DNA of 64,000 nucleotides. Origin: Shinisaurus crocodilurus (taxonomy: Eukaryota; Chordata; Lepidosauria; Squamata; Shinisauridae). The position numbers and the translations under genes are program-made. The stretch is from NCBI GenBank assembly GCA_021292165.1, contig CM037888.1, positions 30,555,140 through 30,619,139 of the forward strand. The letters run 5' to 3'. The notes beneath the pieces are model-generated. The model was not told the origin of the DNA, searched no databases, and saw only the letters and a program-made list of their open reading frames with translations. Positions 1 through 11,320 of this stretch are shown here, in pieces. Every line of letters starts with the position of its first letter. The first letter of the stretch is position 1.

Positions 1-564
1 TCATGACAGGCGCATGCTAATAAGCAGAGCTGCCTAATTGCATCCAGTTAATCAGCGCTTTGTACTTCACAAGGGCCACAAATATATGCTCCCTTCACCT
101 TTGCCTGCTAGAAGTACAAGTGTCAGGGACTTTATTTTGCTGAAATCAACAGCCTAGTCCCTCTAATTATTTCTTTCCTACGAGGCATCTGATCTCTGAT
201 TAACAAAATGCACTATATTCCCTCTCGGATTATTTAGGTAATGCATCCCTTGTTCCCAGTGATGTGGGCTAAATGGAAAATTTCCAGGAAAATCTTCCAG
301 TGCTTAATTTTTTTTCACAGAAAATTTTCCATTTCATAAGTCCATTAGTAACAATGGAAGGATGCCAACTGCAAATACAGTATTAGGCCAGCTTGACTGT
401 TTCCAGGTTGTAGATGAGTGTAAAATTCATTAGCATGTCAACAGTTTTCACCACCTTTGTTGTTGTTTTTCTCTGAGATTTAAACAATGTAAGGAATGTA
501 CATCTCTTGTCTTTAATTTTTTACAGATACTCTGATAAAAAAAATTCTACATAATACAACATTT

Positions 565-870
565 ATTATTATTATTATTATTTACATTTGTTAATCGCCC
601 ATCTGGCCGGCAACCGGCCACCCTGGGCGATGTACAGAGGCTAAAAACAAGATAAAAAACAATTATAAACAAGATAAAATACAATAAAAACAAGATAAAA
701 TACAATTTAAAAAAAAAAAAATCTTAACCCACCCCATATTCCCGCCTGAACAGCCAGGTTTTTAATGAACGGCGGAAGCTTAGCAGAGAGGGGGCATGGC
801 GGAGGTCACTCGGGAGAGAGTTCCACAATACGGGGGCCGCCACAGAAAAGGCCCTCTTCCTTAATTAATT
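565..870 (-). mobile_element. L2-like LINE 3' end
   Basis: Begins with a TTA microsatellite and an A-rich stretch, then carries the same text as 51485-51755 (CATCTGGCCGG, GGGCGATGTACA, CCCGCCTGAA, GAGAGAGTTCCACA). Read on the minus strand it is the last part of a reverse-transcriptase ORF (the 'LWNSLP' region) followed by the LINE 3'UTR. 5'-truncated. Confidence 0.6.
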
Positions 871-882
871 TAAATTAATTGA

Positions 883-1012
883 GGGCGCAATCCTATGCAT
901 GTTTAGACAGAAAAAAAAGTCCTACAACTCCCAGTATTCCCCAGCCAGCCTGAGGAATGCTGGGAGTTGTATGACTTTTTTTTACTGTCTAAACATGCTT
1001 AGGGTTGTGCCC
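883..1012. mobile_element. palindromic MITE, GGGCGCAATCCTA family
   Basis: About 130 bp with inverted arms: GGGCGCAATCCTATGCATG at the left is mirrored by a diverged copy ending TTGTGCCC at the right, and both halves contain CCTACAACTCCCAG or its complement. Related copies are at 14851, 55030, 60154 and 62260. Probably a non-autonomous DNA transposon. Confidence 0.65.
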
Positions 1013-1147
1013 TTACTGTGCTTTAATTTCCCTCTCCAATATTTCAGATCAAACACTTGGGACAAAAAAATTAACATGGGGGACTTTTTGTTGTTTTTAG
1101 CTTTACAAGTACAATAAACATGCTAAATTAGATCATTCTCCAGGGCA

Positions 1148-1279
1148 GTTTTTCCCACCTGGTGCCCTGCAGATGTGCTGGACTTCAACTCCCATCAGCC
1201 CCAGCCAGCATGGCCAATAGTCAAGAATACTGAGAGCTGTAGTCCAAAACATCTGGAGGGCACCAGGTGGGGGAAGGCA
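1148..1279. mobile_element. hAT-like palindromic MITE, GGTGCC-CCAGATGT family
   Basis: Inverted arms TTTCCCACCTGGTGCCCTGC and its complement near 1255-1277 around a core ACTCCCATCAGCCCCAGCC. Same family as 6999-7143 and 23308-23433, both of which show 8-bp target duplications. Confidence 0.6.
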
Positions 1280-3563
1280 GCCCCCCTGGGGCGTCAGCAA
1301 ATGTTCCATGCAAATTACCCTATGCAAATTCACATAATTTGCAGAGGTTGAACCCAGCCCTTCTGCATGCAAAGCATGTGCTCCGCCACTGAGCCATAGT
1401 TCCACCATGCGCACGGATGATGCCATATGAATAATAACTCATGGCAACAACAACAACAATGAAATATGTGATTTCATGGAAGGCGCTCCCCAAAGAAGTG
1501 GTGTCGGTGCTGGGAAAACAACACACCGCTCTCCTCGCATCACCCTCCCATGGTCTCCGCTCTCCTGTCTATTTATTTCCCATAAATCTGGGGCCTGAAC
1601 AGCAAAGATGATGGCGAACGGGACAAGAAAACGCTTGCAATTCATCAGCAAAGGTTTAAGCTCGGTAGATCAAGAGGGACATCCCTATAATGTTTTTGCT
1701 GTTCTGCCTCGGCCCAATGGGTGGTGCTGGCAGTTGAGTTCTCACATTTGCTGGGACATAAAACCGCACATTGCAATAAAGCATATTACCGTACTTGCAA
1801 GGATCAGGATGCAAGTCCTAATCCCTCTGCATAACTTTCCATTCCACTTGCCCCGGGGGACTCTGTAAGCCATCATTTCTCCCAATTATGTTTGTGCAAT
1901 TACGTGTGATTTCACCACCTTCTATTTCAAAGCTCAGCGCTATTGCCTGTTTACTCAGAAGGAAGTCCCATTGAATTCAATGGGTTTACTCCCATGTAAG
2001 TGTGCACATGGAATGCAGCCTTCATCTTACTTCTCGTTGCAAAGTAATACTGGAGAACAAAAGTGCTGCTGAGCATGTGAAGTGTACCTTTGCCACATGG
2101 CCAGTGAGAGCCCCACTTCTGTGAACATTTTGCAATCATCCCAAGGAAATGTAAAATAAAAACCGGCTTCTTCACAGACACATCAGAAAACATTCTTTGG
2201 CCAACTCTGTGGTAGAAAACACTTAAAACGCTCCTGTCACATGTCTGTAAGATACATTTTCTCTTCATCAGCATCTTTTCCAATGCTACCCAGTTCAAGC
2301 AGCCTGACCAGCAAGGGCCTTGCATCTCATTCACGCAACCTCTCTTTTCCATACACTCCTCCCACCCAGCCCCAATAATTTAAGAAGTCCCCATGCCTGA
2401 CCATCCCACTATCTGTCTCCATCCGTGCCGATTACATGCCTCGGGGAAGCTCGCGAACAGAGCAAGATGGAGAAAGCCTGGACCCCAGGATCTGGTGGCA
2501 ATCCGAGGAGGTATTATTCTGCCTCCCAATAGCACTGCTTGCACCAAGGAGAGTTAACAGGAAAAACAAAACCTCACCCTCTCCTCCGGGCTACATATCC
2601 TTATCACACAATGAATGCGAGTGATTTGCAAGAGAAAACAAGAAACAGCCACGTACAATTAAGATACCGAATTCCCTGCCACAAAGATGTCCTGATGGCC
2701 ACTCTCACAGGCTTGGAGGCATGATGGTTCCATCAGCAGCCTTTGGCCATGATGGCTATGTTGAACCTCCATGGGTGGAGGCAGTATACCTCTGAGGACC
2801 AGACACTGGGGTCAAACTAGAGCGGGGGGGGGGGGGAGAACCAGCCCATCCATGCCCTGCTTGTGAACTGCCCTGCGGCCGCGGTGAGAATGGTGGTCTG
2901 GTCCAGCAAGGCGGTTCTGGTGACGCTCTCAACAAGGAGAGCGGGAGAGAAACTCGATCTCGTGCCGAAGCCACCCAAGGCAACAGGCAAGCGGTGAATG
3001 CAATGCACGGAACGGGCAAGCGCTCACACAGAAGCCCGCGTGTGCGCCTCTCTCTCTCTCTCTGCTGTGCCTTCAAGAACTGGAGGAGCAGCAGCAGCAG
3101 CCGGATCGCGGTCATGGGTTTATTTACTGCGACTTGGCACGCTTCCCTCCTTGGAAGAGGACTTGTTGACAGAACCATGTGCTTTCTAGCAAGGGGTGGA
3201 AAATCAAAATACAGCCAAGCGAAGGCAGCAGGAGGAGATTCACGGGGGAGTCCGGGGCACAACCGGGCAGGATTGGAGCCCGGGGCTCCTGGGTGCGATT
3301 CACACACACCCCCGCCCCCGTACCCACACGCATCCCAAGAAAGGGGCTCCCAATTTGAACCGAAAGAAAGGGCAGGGAAGCGAGGGATTCTTTTCTTAAG
3401 GGACGCAAGTGCAGAAGTTGCAAGCAAAGACGCTCAGGACGAGCGGGGGGGGGGCGGGCGGGGGTCCCTCGCAGTCGCAGCCGTCCTCGGGCATCCCCGC
3501 CCCGCACACGCGCGCCCCTCGCCCCGCGCGCCGTCCCTCTGCTCCGAAGCGACCCCCTCTTAC

Positions 3564-3633
3564 CTGCGCCCAGGGCGATCAGAAGGAAGCCGAGCGAGCA
3601 CACGGGCACCAGTGGGCAGCCTCGGGAAGCCAT
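3564..3633 (-). CDS. IGDCC3: IGDCC3 exon 1: start codon and signal peptide
   Basis: ATG at 3633 opens a 23-codon reading, MASRGCPLVPVCSLGFLLIA and then LGA, a textbook signal peptide with a short basic n-region, a hydrophobic core and a small-residue end. The exon stops in phase 1 at GCGCAG|GTAAGAG, a strong donor (GT at 3563-3562). Phase-1 ends after the leader are typical where the next exon starts an Ig domain. The assignment to IGDCC3 (PUNC, an Ig/FN3 membrane protein of the DCC group expressed in embryonic neural tissue) is inferred: in human the gene lies directly downstream of IGDCC4 on the same strand, as here. The leader alone is not diagnostic, so another secreted or membrane protein is possible. 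Confidence 0.75.
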
Positions 3634-3980
3634 TGGCTCCGGGGGGATATTTTATTTTTATTTTTTTGGTCCGTGGGTTCGCTCTTGCCGAGCGGAAGAC
3701 GAAAGAAAAAAGGGGGGATCTCTCTCTCTCTCTCTGTGCGGGGATGTCCAGAGCCAGGAAGGGGCGAGCGGCGGCACAAAGCGCACGTGCGCGCGCCCTT
3801 CTCCGCCCCGCCAGAGCCCGCTGCAAGGGCGGCCGGGCGAGGGGCGTCGGGGGGCGGGGGCGGCGGCGGCCCGGAAGGCCAAGCTAGATCCTCATCGTCA
3901 AGCGGGAGCAGCGGCGGCCGGGAAGGAGCGTGCGCCGACTTGCGCCATCTTGCCGGGCCGGCGGCGGCGGCGGCAGCAGC
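3634..3980 (-). promoter_or_regulatory. IGDCC3: probable IGDCC3 5'UTR
   Basis: GC-rich leader directly upstream of the start codon. It contains a GA/TC dinucleotide run at 3719-3736 (polypurine in the transcript) and an A/T-rich patch at 3650-3668. The 5' limit is set only by the YY1-type element at 3943-3952, which usually lies just downstream of transcription starts. Confidence 0.4.
3943..3952 (-). promoter_or_regulatory. YY1-type element (CAAGATGGCG)
   Basis: On the minus strand this reads CAAGATGGCG, the classical YY1 motif that in mammalian CpG-island promoters sits within a few tens of bases downstream of the start site in the transcribed orientation. The orientation matches IGDCC3 transcription. 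A chance match in GC-rich DNA cannot be excluded. Confidence 0.5.
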
Positions 3981-5166
3981 ATCTCCGGCGGCGGCTCTCC
4001 CCGCGCCCGCCTCGCCTCTCGCGCCGGCGAGCTCCGCGCAGCAGCAGCGCCGCCCCCGCGCCCACCCCCCCGCGCTGCCCGGCGGCGAGGCGGCGCCCCC
4101 CCCGCCTCTCTCGGGAGGCCCCAGCCGAGGGGCAGAACAAAAGGAGGGCCAACGGCCGGCCGGCGCGCTCCCTCCCTCCGTCCCCTCGCTCGCTCGCTCG
4201 CTCCAATGGACGGGACGGGCTGGTCCGGCGGGCGGAGGCGGCGTTAAACGCAACCCCGCATCAAAGCGGCCCGGGCGGTTCTGCGGGAGGCGGGGTGCGG
4301 CGGCACGCGGGTGGCCTCTTCCTTGCGGAGATTTGCAAAGAGGTCCCGTGTTCACACGGCCTTTGCAAAAAAAAAAAGGGGGGGGCACCGCGATCTTCTG
4401 CGCCCCGCAGGAAAAAGGACGGGGGGGGCGGGGGAACGGGACTCCGAGGAGGGCTCCCGCTTTCCTTGCTTATTTGCTCGTTTTGCCTTCGCTGCAAAGG
4501 CCCTTGCCTCGGCCCACGCGTGTCTTCCCCCACCCGCCACCCCCACCCGGTCCGGCGCCGGGAAATGCACGAAACGCTGTCTCCGCGAATGGTCGTGGGA
4601 ATGCCGTCCCTCTGCCCATATGCCCGCAAAAGCAAGACGAGCGCGCGGGTCGGTGGCGGGAGTGGGGGGGGGGGATGTCTGAGTAGGGTCGGGGCAGGCC
4701 GGTGTTTTCTGACGCCTCGCAGAAGAGGTTGGGCACTTTGGGGTTCGGGGGGGGGCGGATTTTCTGCGGAGGAGGAGGATGCCTTCGGATTTCTAGCGAT
4801 GTACAGGGTCGAAGGCACCGACGGAGCCTCGGCTGGATGCCGTCAAAATTCACACCGTTGAAGAGGGGAAGCGGAGGAGGTGTGTGAAAAAATGAAAACT
4901 CGCAAGCAGCACACACACCCCGGTGCCGCCTCCCCCCCCCCCGCGCGCACGGAACATGGGACCAAAGGGAGTGCTGGGGGTGGGAGCCGGGCACCCCGCC
5001 TGGTGCCGGACAAAGGAAGAGTTTGGGTTCGCGGAGCACATGCGTGTCAGCAGACAGATGCTGCGCGGGGAATGATCAGCCAGCGCGGAGCGCATCGACA
5101 GACAAAAGATGCCCGCTTGCTTCTCACCGCCGAAGAAGAAATGCCGCTTTTGCCTTTTGGTGCGCG

Positions 5167-5191
5167 GGTGTGTGTGTGTGTGTGTGTGTGT
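5167..5191. repeat. (TG)n microsatellite
   Basis: Uninterrupted TG dinucleotide run at the right shoulder of the CpG island. Confidence 0.95.
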
Positions 5192-5212
5192 GGGAAGAGA
5201 TCCTGAACCTCA

Positions 5213-5441
5213 GGTTTATTTATTTATCATATTTATCCCGCCTTTTTTCTTGCAAGGAACACAAGGCGGCGTACATAACCCTCCTCCTCCTCTCCATTTT
5301 ATCCTCACATCAACCCTGTGAGGGAGGTTAGGCTGAGAGGCAGTGACTGGCCCAAAGTCATCAAGGGAGCGGGTGGCGAGTAGAACCCGGACCTCCTGAG
5401 TCCCAGACATACACTCTAACCACTACGCCACACTGGCTCTC
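5213..5441 (-). mobile_element. Sauria-type tRNA-derived SINE, near full length
   Basis: Read on the minus strand: a tRNA-like head with a box A-like segment (TGGCGTAGTGGTTAGAGTG) and a box B-like GGGTTCTACTC, a body with GACTTTGGGCCAGTCACTG and TGAGGATAAAATGGAGAGG, and a tail with GCCGCCTTGTGTTCC leading to AATAAATAAA. These are hallmarks of the squamate Sauria SINE. It sits immediately upstream of the IGDCC3 CpG island. Confidence 0.75.
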
Positions 5442-5611
5442 AGGTTACATGCGAGGGTTATGGGGGCGGGGACTTTTGCATTGTATTTATTTATTACATT
5501 TACATCCTGTTCCCCCCACCATGCATCGGTAAGAAGAGAGAAAAGGACATTTGGTTCCATCACCTTCCCAGATCTCTCTCCCCGCCCCCCACAAAAGGAA
5601 ATGTGGTGGGA

Positions 5612-5778
5612 TTCATAGATCATAGAGTTGGAAGGGGCCTACAAGGCCATCGAGTCCAACCCCCTGCTTAGTGCAGGAAACGAGGTGGGGTCTCCCATCC
5701 AAGTAAGAACCAGGCCTGACCCTGCTTAGCTCAGGACAAGCTGAGCCAGCGTGAGCACTAGCTAAGACCTGTTGTGGC
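5612..5778 (-). mobile_element. 5S-rRNA-headed SINE with CR1-like tail, copy 1
   Basis: On the minus strand the head reads GAGCTAAGCAGGGTCAGGCC then TGGTTCTTACTTGGATGGGAG, which matches the internal promoter (A box, intermediate element, C box) of vertebrate 5S rRNA. It then passes into GTTGGACTCGATGGCC and CCTTCCAACTCTATGATC, the 3' end of CR1 LINEs. Same composite at 16078, 33644 and 48137. Confidence 0.75.
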
Positions 5779-6572
5779 AGTCACTGAGGTTCCTAGTAAC
5801 AACAATACCAGACTTTGGGAAGGAAGGGCTGAATGCATGGGGTGCTACAGGTAGGTTTGGGAGAGGAGGCCCGTTTTTCCAGGTGCCTTCCCCGTCCCAC
5901 CAGCCAACCTTCCAGAGCAAGTGGGTTGATCCTGGCAGCTGGACCGAGGCTTTCAGGAGCCACCATTCAAGAAGCATGGCAAGACCAAAGGCAGCCAAAG
6001 AGTAGCACATGATCTGGACTCATTCAGCTGAAACCATCAGAGAGAGAGAGAGATGCTTATCTTGCTGTATATTTATACAAATCTTATTTCATGTCTTCTG
6101 GCAGGAGCATTTCAGAGAATCATACCTTCCAAACCCAGGGATTACATTTAGAGCTCCCTATCAATAAACCTCTGTTCTTCCCAGTCCTGCACACGTTTAC
6201 TCAGAAATAAGTAAACTTTGTTCAATGGGACCTACTTCCAAGTAAACATGCATAGGAGTGCCGCCGTAATCTATCTGCAGTTGGTCTAACCAATCCATGA
6301 AACAAATTCTATTTTGAATACATTTACCCACTGAATTTCGTACCGTACCAATAGGTATGAAAGGATTTTTGTGAACTGATCAGTTAAATTGGTTAATCTG
6401 AGCCTAATGAGAGAAGGAGTCAAGTTGCTTTCAATCCACTCTCTTCCTCTTGTTTCCACCACGTATTTCCTTTGTCATCTTTTCTCTGAACCAAAAAGCC
6501 CAATGAGCTTTTCCTCATTGGGAAGGTGTTCTAATCCCTTGGTCATTTTCGTTGCCATTGGGGGGGGGGGGA

Positions 6573-6604
<32 letters not shown>

Positions 6605-6980
6605 TGCCATTTCCTGCCATAAACGTTGGGTTCAAACTCCACACACACCTCCCCCTCCTTTCCTGCTCCAGTTTATTTGAGCCACCTCTAGCTGGACTAG
6701 ATTATATTACAAAACACTGAAACCATATTCCATCACTTGCCAGGGAGAACTGAGCATGGCAGTTCATTTCGCGGAACAGCTACTGAATTCCACAGCCGTT
6801 GCTAACAGATTAGACGCGAGCTTGTAATAACAATTCCAGCTGCATCAGTGGCAATTGCACTTTCTTGGATAATTAGAAAAGAGAGGGAGGGAGGAAGAGA
6901 ACATGCGGAAAACGAGGCATTCGCTGCTTGGTAAAATATCTTGAGTTTTCAGACGGTTTTTGTATGGGCAACATTAGGTG
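5779..6980. other. intergenic, no gene seen
   Basis: Unique-looking DNA. It holds a short repeat of the 'TTTACTCAGAAATAAGT' type (about 6190-6270) and a GA/TC plus (CA)n run at 6570-6604. No exon-like signal was found on either strand. Confidence 0.5.
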
Positions 6981-6998
6981 ATGCCAGAATATATAGAC

Positions 6999-7143
6999 CA
7001 GCATTCCCCAACCTGGCACCTTCCAGACGTGTTAGGCTACAACTCCCATCACCCTCAGCCAGCATGTTTATTGATCCTGCTGGCTGGTGATGATGGGAGT
7101 TGTAGTCCAACACATCTGGAAGGTGTGGGGTTGGGGGACTCTG
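6999..7143. mobile_element. hAT-like palindromic MITE with 8-bp target duplication
   Basis: Ends CAG...CTG, with inverted arms CCCCAACCTGGCACCTTCCA and its complement. Flanks are ATATAGAC (6991-6998) and ATATAAAC (7144-7151), an 8-bp duplication with one mismatch, typical of hAT transposition. Confidence 0.75.
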
Positions 7144-7668
7144 ATATAAACCATTGCCTTTAAAGCACCGTTTGACACAAAATGACAGTAAAGTACATTT
7201 TAAATTGAAATGGGCAGAACCACACAGTGTCCTGGACTCAAATATTGGCTGGCCCTGGATTATTCATGCAGAGAATTGTTGATCCAGGCCTATTGTACTC
7301 CTTTTGGACTTCTATTTTCAGATTACAGGGCCTCTTGGTTCCGCCAGAGAACCTTCCAGAATTCAGTGCGAGAGCTAAGGTGTCCTGCTTTGACATGGCA
7401 AATTGCGTCAACATCCCATGCCCGTGCAAAAGACAGGAGCCCCTGGAATGACGACCGATTCTGGTAGCCATTGGCATATCCAGGGGTGTTCTCTTTGCTA
7501 CTAAACTTTTGCTACATGTCTGGTTTCCAAGAGATGACCACATGGCAAAGGACCTCATGTCCTCTCTCATTACAAATTAAACTCTCTGTTTCTGCTGCTG
7601 CCACCTACAGGGGAGGAGGGGTGTTTAACCTCCCGAGACCCATCAAATCTCCACAGATGCTCTTCCAA

Positions 7669-7996
7669 ATCATAGAATCATAGAAAAGTAGAGTTGGAAG
7701 GGGCCTACCAGGCCATCGAGTCCAACCCCCTGCTCAATGCAGGAATCCAGGTCAAAGCATCCCCAACAGATGGCCATCCAGCCACACCTTGAATGCCTCC
7801 AGAATGGGAGAGCCCACCACCTCCCTAGGTAGTTGGTTCCATTGTCTTATTGCTCTGACAGTCAGGAAATTTTTCCTGATGTTTAGGTGGAATCTGGGTT
7901 CCTGTAACTTGATCCCATTATTCCGTGTCCTGCAAACTGGGATGATCGGGAAGAGATCCTGGCCCTCCTCTGAGTGGCATCCCTTCAGGTACCGAA
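7669..7996 (-). mobile_element. CR1 LINE 3' end
   Basis: Starts with AATCATAGAATCATAGAA (the complement of the CR1 terminal microsatellite), then AGTTGGAAGGGGCCTACCAG and GAGCCCACCACCTCCCTAG. 5'-truncated. Closely parallel to 11321 and 37390. Confidence 0.8.
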
Positions 7997-8973
7997 GACC
8001 TTTTCCTTCCCAGCCAGGAAAGAATCACTCTTATACATGGACTGGGAAGGGAGATTTGCAGGGAAGAAGTGGCTGGCAGAGGAAGGGTTAAGTGCCACAC
8101 CTGCCTACTGATTCTCCCCAGCAGTTCCCCACCCCTCCATCTCTGCATTAGCATGATGAGGGAAACATTGGATGGAGAACCTTGTGTTTCTCAGCCCCTC
8201 ACCTAGTTCTGCCAGGAAATGGAACCCAGCCATCACCAAGGGTAGCACATCCATCCACTGGCCTCCTCCACTAACTCTCCTTTCAGTATTATGCGCGCTC
8301 CCTTCCCTCCTCATAACTAAGCCCAACATCTGGTTTGCTTTCTTGCCTAACTGTTGCTGCACACAGAGCAGATGTTTTCATCCTGATGGCCACACTGGCA
8401 TGTAAACCTATTTCCTGAATGGTTACAGTTCATTTAAAACCTATCAACATGTATGTAAATAACCATAGGCATGATGGAGTCCATTAATCTATGACTGGCA
8501 GGTCCAGTGACAGGGGAGCATGAATAAGTGGGCCTGATTTACTCCCCAAATATATTGAAACCTTCAAATCTCTGCTTTTTATGTCTCTCTCTCTCTCTCT
8601 CTTACACACACATGCACTTCTTGGCTCACAGCTCATCAGTCTCCTAGCCAAGGCACCACACAAGTTATATGTAATGTTTTTCTAGTTGCATCTTTTAATG
8701 TTGTACTTTTTTTCTTTTTCATTCTTCTTTTCTTTTCTTTTTTGCTTTTTTTTTTTTTTAAATATCTTTAGTTGCTTCTTAGGACTAAACCCTCACAAAG
8801 CAATGTACAAACAAGAGCAAGGGAAGATACAAAGATATAGTGGCCACATTAGCAAGCATACTGTCTACTTTGAGAAGCTGCAGTGCACCATTAACACACA
8901 CACACACACACACACCCTAATTATGATCGCAGTTAAAGGCAGCACTGAAGAAGATCTTTAAAGGTCACCTAGG

Positions 8974-9055
8974 GGTGCAATCCGATGCATGTTAAGACAG
9001 GAAAAGGTCCTATAGCTCCCAGCATGCCCCAGCCAGCCCAAAGAACCACCCTCTT
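8974..9055. mobile_element. half copy of the GGGCGCAATCCTA MITE
   Basis: Contains GGGGTGCAATCCGATGCATG, GACAGGAAAAGGTCCTA and AGCTCCCAGCATGCCCCAGC. Only the left arm is present. Confidence 0.5.
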
Positions 9056-9059
9056 TCCC

Positions 9060-9340
9060 GGATCAAGTTTTATCCAGAAACTCATCCTTCGCAAAAACTG
9101 AAGCCAGAGATTTGTTCAGGAGTCCCAGGGTCTCTCTGGGATTTGTAGGTGGAAAAGAGTGGCAGAGCCAGATGTAATCAGAACACTGGCGATAATGAAG
9201 ACCAAACCTCCGGGTGAATTCTCCCAGCAGCTTCACATAAGTACTGAAGAGCATAGGGGACCAAATGGAGTCTTGTGGCACCCCACAAGCCACCTTCTCC
9301 AACACTGTACCCCAAAAAATGAGATTGCAAGAGAGCTTGC
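9060..9340 (-). mobile_element. L2-like LINE, reverse-transcriptase palm fragment
   Basis: Conceptual translation on the minus strand shows a degraded reverse-transcriptase segment: GVPQDSIWSPMLFSTYVK (usual family text GVPQGS-LSPMLFNIYMK), then a decayed catalytic region ending in SFPPTNPRETLGLLN. The aspartate pair is not intact, so this is a dead fragment. Confidence 0.65.
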
Positions 9341-9724
9341 AAGATTGTTATGACCGTCAGTTATATCACATCATCATCATCATCATCATTTTTTATTTAA
9401 AACATTATTTATAAACATAAACAAATCAAATGCAATAGCCTATAGCTCCCATCACCTTGGGACCCTGATTGTTATTTCAATTACTTGTGCCCTGACCTTC
9501 CTCCAGAGAACATCATAATTTGGTTAATTATTCTGTAGATTGTTTGGGCGGGGGAGGCAACTGGGGGAATGATTGTTTTAAACAGATTTGTATTGGGAGC
9601 AGAGCGATTCCACGAAATTAATTAATTAATGTTTCCCAGATGATTTTCCACGTAAGCAGCAATCAAAGACCTTCAGCTTAAGCATGACACGATCTGCATG
9701 ATGTACCTTCCGAGACTTCCGAGA

Positions 9725-9826
9725 CGTCGCAACTCCCATAATTCCCAGCCAGCCAATGGCCATGCTGGCTGGGAATGGTGGGAGTTGCAGCCCGACACAC
9801 CTGGAGGGCACCAGGTTAGGGAAGTC
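9725..9826. mobile_element. partial hAT-like palindromic MITE
   Basis: Core ACTCCCATAATTCCCAGCC with an inverted copy GGGAATGGTGGGAGTTGCAG and the right arm ACCTGGAGGGCACCAGGTTA. The left arm is missing. Confidence 0.5.
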
Positions 9827-10295
9827 CGCTTTCATACCATTCTCTGAAACGTCTCCGAATGAAACCATTCTCTGAACAAATAGCAGACCTGGGAAGCGCT
9901 CCTCCATTTATTCTAATGGAGGTTTCAAAACCAAGTGTGCAAGTCCCTAGCATGGAGATATGGCAGTTGGAGGAGCACAAGGATGAGCCCCAGTCAGGAC
10001 CGGTGCAAGGCAATTTGGTGCCCTAGGCAAGATCAGATATTTAGCGCCCCCCCTTCCCACTTGAGAGCGCTGTATTTTTTTTCAAGGCGTTTCTGGCGCC
10101 CCCTTTAGCCCTGCACCCTAGGCAGCTGCCTAGTTGGCCTAATGGTAGCACCGGCCCTGGCCCCAGTGATGAAGCATCTCAGCCTGGGACTCAGCGCCAA
10201 GGTAAAAAAGAAGTTAAGCACACGTGTGAGTTATGCAGCGGTGTGAGTAGAAGGTAAGTGCTACCCATTTAATTCAGTTATGTCATCCTTTAATG

Positions 10296-10431
10296 CAGGG
10301 CTCTCCAACCTTGGGACCCCAGATGTTGCTGGCCTACAGCTCCCAGCATACCCAGCCAGCATGGCTAATGGCAAGGGATTCTGGGAGCTGTCGTCCAGCA
10401 ACATCTGGGGACCCAAGGTTGGGGAGCCCTG
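10296..10431. mobile_element. palindromic hAT MITE, CAGGGCTCTCC subfamily
   Basis: Ends CAGGGCTCTCCAACCTTGGG and the complement ending GGGGAGCCCTG. Perfect 8-bp duplication CTTTAATG at 10288-10295 and 10432-10439. Sister copy at 62009. Confidence 0.9.
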
Positions 10432-10667
10432 CTTTAATGTATTATCAGCTGAAGCCAAAACAAGGACACAGCAAAGGGACCTCTGAGCCACCCATGGTCC
10501 AGGGAGCAGGGCATGGTTTTGTACTGTTCCAGTTCTACCTGGAAGGCAGGCCTCAGAAGGTGAGGCTGGGGACTGCTGTTTGGCTTCTCCCCAGGGGCGG
10601 CCCCCGCTGCTGCACTGCCAAAATTTGTGGTGGCAAAAAAGTTGGATTACTGCTATGGAGTAGTGCC

Positions 10668-10840
10668 TACCGTATTTTTCCGTCTATAAGACGCCCCCAT
10701 GTATAAGACCCCCCCCCACTGGGCAGTTTCGCAACCGCGCGGTTCTCTCCTTGGCTTACTTCCGTGTATAAGACGACCCTCAATTTTTAGTCTAAAAATT
10801 TTAGGAAAAAGTATAGTCTTATACATGGAAAAATACTGTA
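10668..10840 (+). mobile_element. DNA-transposon MITE with TATAAGACG termini, copy 1
   Basis: Termini TACCGTATTTTTCCGTCTAT and TTATACATGGAAAAATACTG are inverted. Internal TATAAGAC motifs are repeated. The same element lies in the opposite orientation at 49876-50047. Confidence 0.75.
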
Positions 10841-11099
10841 GTTCAAATTTAGCTTGTTCTCAAGGTTACCGCTCTACCGAGTGGTAAAAAAAGTCAAATA
10901 TAGTTTGAGAACATGCTAAATTAGTGCTAGTTACTGCTCTGTAGTGGTTTGCCATCAAATTTTCGGTGGCAAAACAACCATTTTTTCACCCACATAATTC
11001 CATGGGGCACCGGTGGCAGGAATGTGGCCCATGGGGGGGATTCCAAGGGGCAAAATGGCCTCCGGACCACCCAAAGTTGCCCACCTCTGGCCTATTGGA

Positions 11100-11300
11100 T
11101 CCTGCAGGAGTCTGTCTTGTCCCCCATGCTCTTTAACATCTACATGAAACCCTGGGACGAGTCATCCAGAGATGTGGAGTGAGGTGTCACCCCATATGTG
11201 GATGACGCCCAACTCTGCCTTTCCTTCCCATCTGATTCCAAGGAGGCCCTGAGCTGTAACCTGGAGGCTGTGGTGGGCTGGAGTGGACTAACCAGCTGAG
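11100..11300 (+). mobile_element. L2-like LINE, reverse-transcriptase catalytic fragment
   Basis: Translates as LQESVLSPMLFNIYMKPWDE, then a stop, then PYVDDAQLCLSFPSDSKEA. YVDD is the reverse-transcriptase catalytic box with its aspartate pair; the in-frame stop shows the copy is dead. It is cut by the CR1 fragment that follows. Confidence 0.7.
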
Positions 11301-11320
11301 ATGTAATCCAGCCACAAGTA

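Larger units (their letters stand above)
1..3563 (-). other. IGDCC3: IGDCC3 intron 1 (partial)
   Basis: Sequence downstream of the exon 1 donor at 3563/3562 on the minus strand, running off the left edge. No further exon was recognised; the next IGDCC3 exon (first Ig domain) should lie left of position 1. It holds an L2 3' end (565-870), two palindromic MITEs (883-1279), and otherwise unique AT-rich intronic DNA at 1-560 and 1300-2750 in which I see no gene. The 2750-3250 stretch grades into the CpG island and contains a poly-G run near 2823. Confidence 0.6.
3250..5150 (-). promoter_or_regulatory. IGDCC3: CpG island, IGDCC3 promoter
   Basis: About 1.9 kb that is strikingly GC- and CpG-rich compared with the AT-rich surroundings, with many GC boxes (GGGGCGG-type), poly-G and poly-C runs and a CGCT tetranucleotide run near 4190. 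It encloses the signal-peptide exon at 3564-3633, so it is read as the promoter and 5'UTR of the minus-strand gene IGDCC3. No TATA box is obvious, as is usual for such promoters. Boundaries are by eye. Long open frames here in all six frames reflect low stop-codon density, not coding capacity. Confidence 0.8.

Noticed and set aside
3409..4861. Very long open frames on both strands in the GC-rich block (up to 425 codons)
   Set aside because: They overlap in all frames, are low-complexity Pro/Ala/Arg/Gly, and lie in a CpG island where stop codons are scarce. Only the 70-bp signal-peptide exon has splice and motif support.
10296..10431. microRNA precursor or rho-independent-type hairpin
   Set aside because: The perfect hairpin is one of nine dispersed copies with target duplications, so it is a MITE; no evidence of processing.
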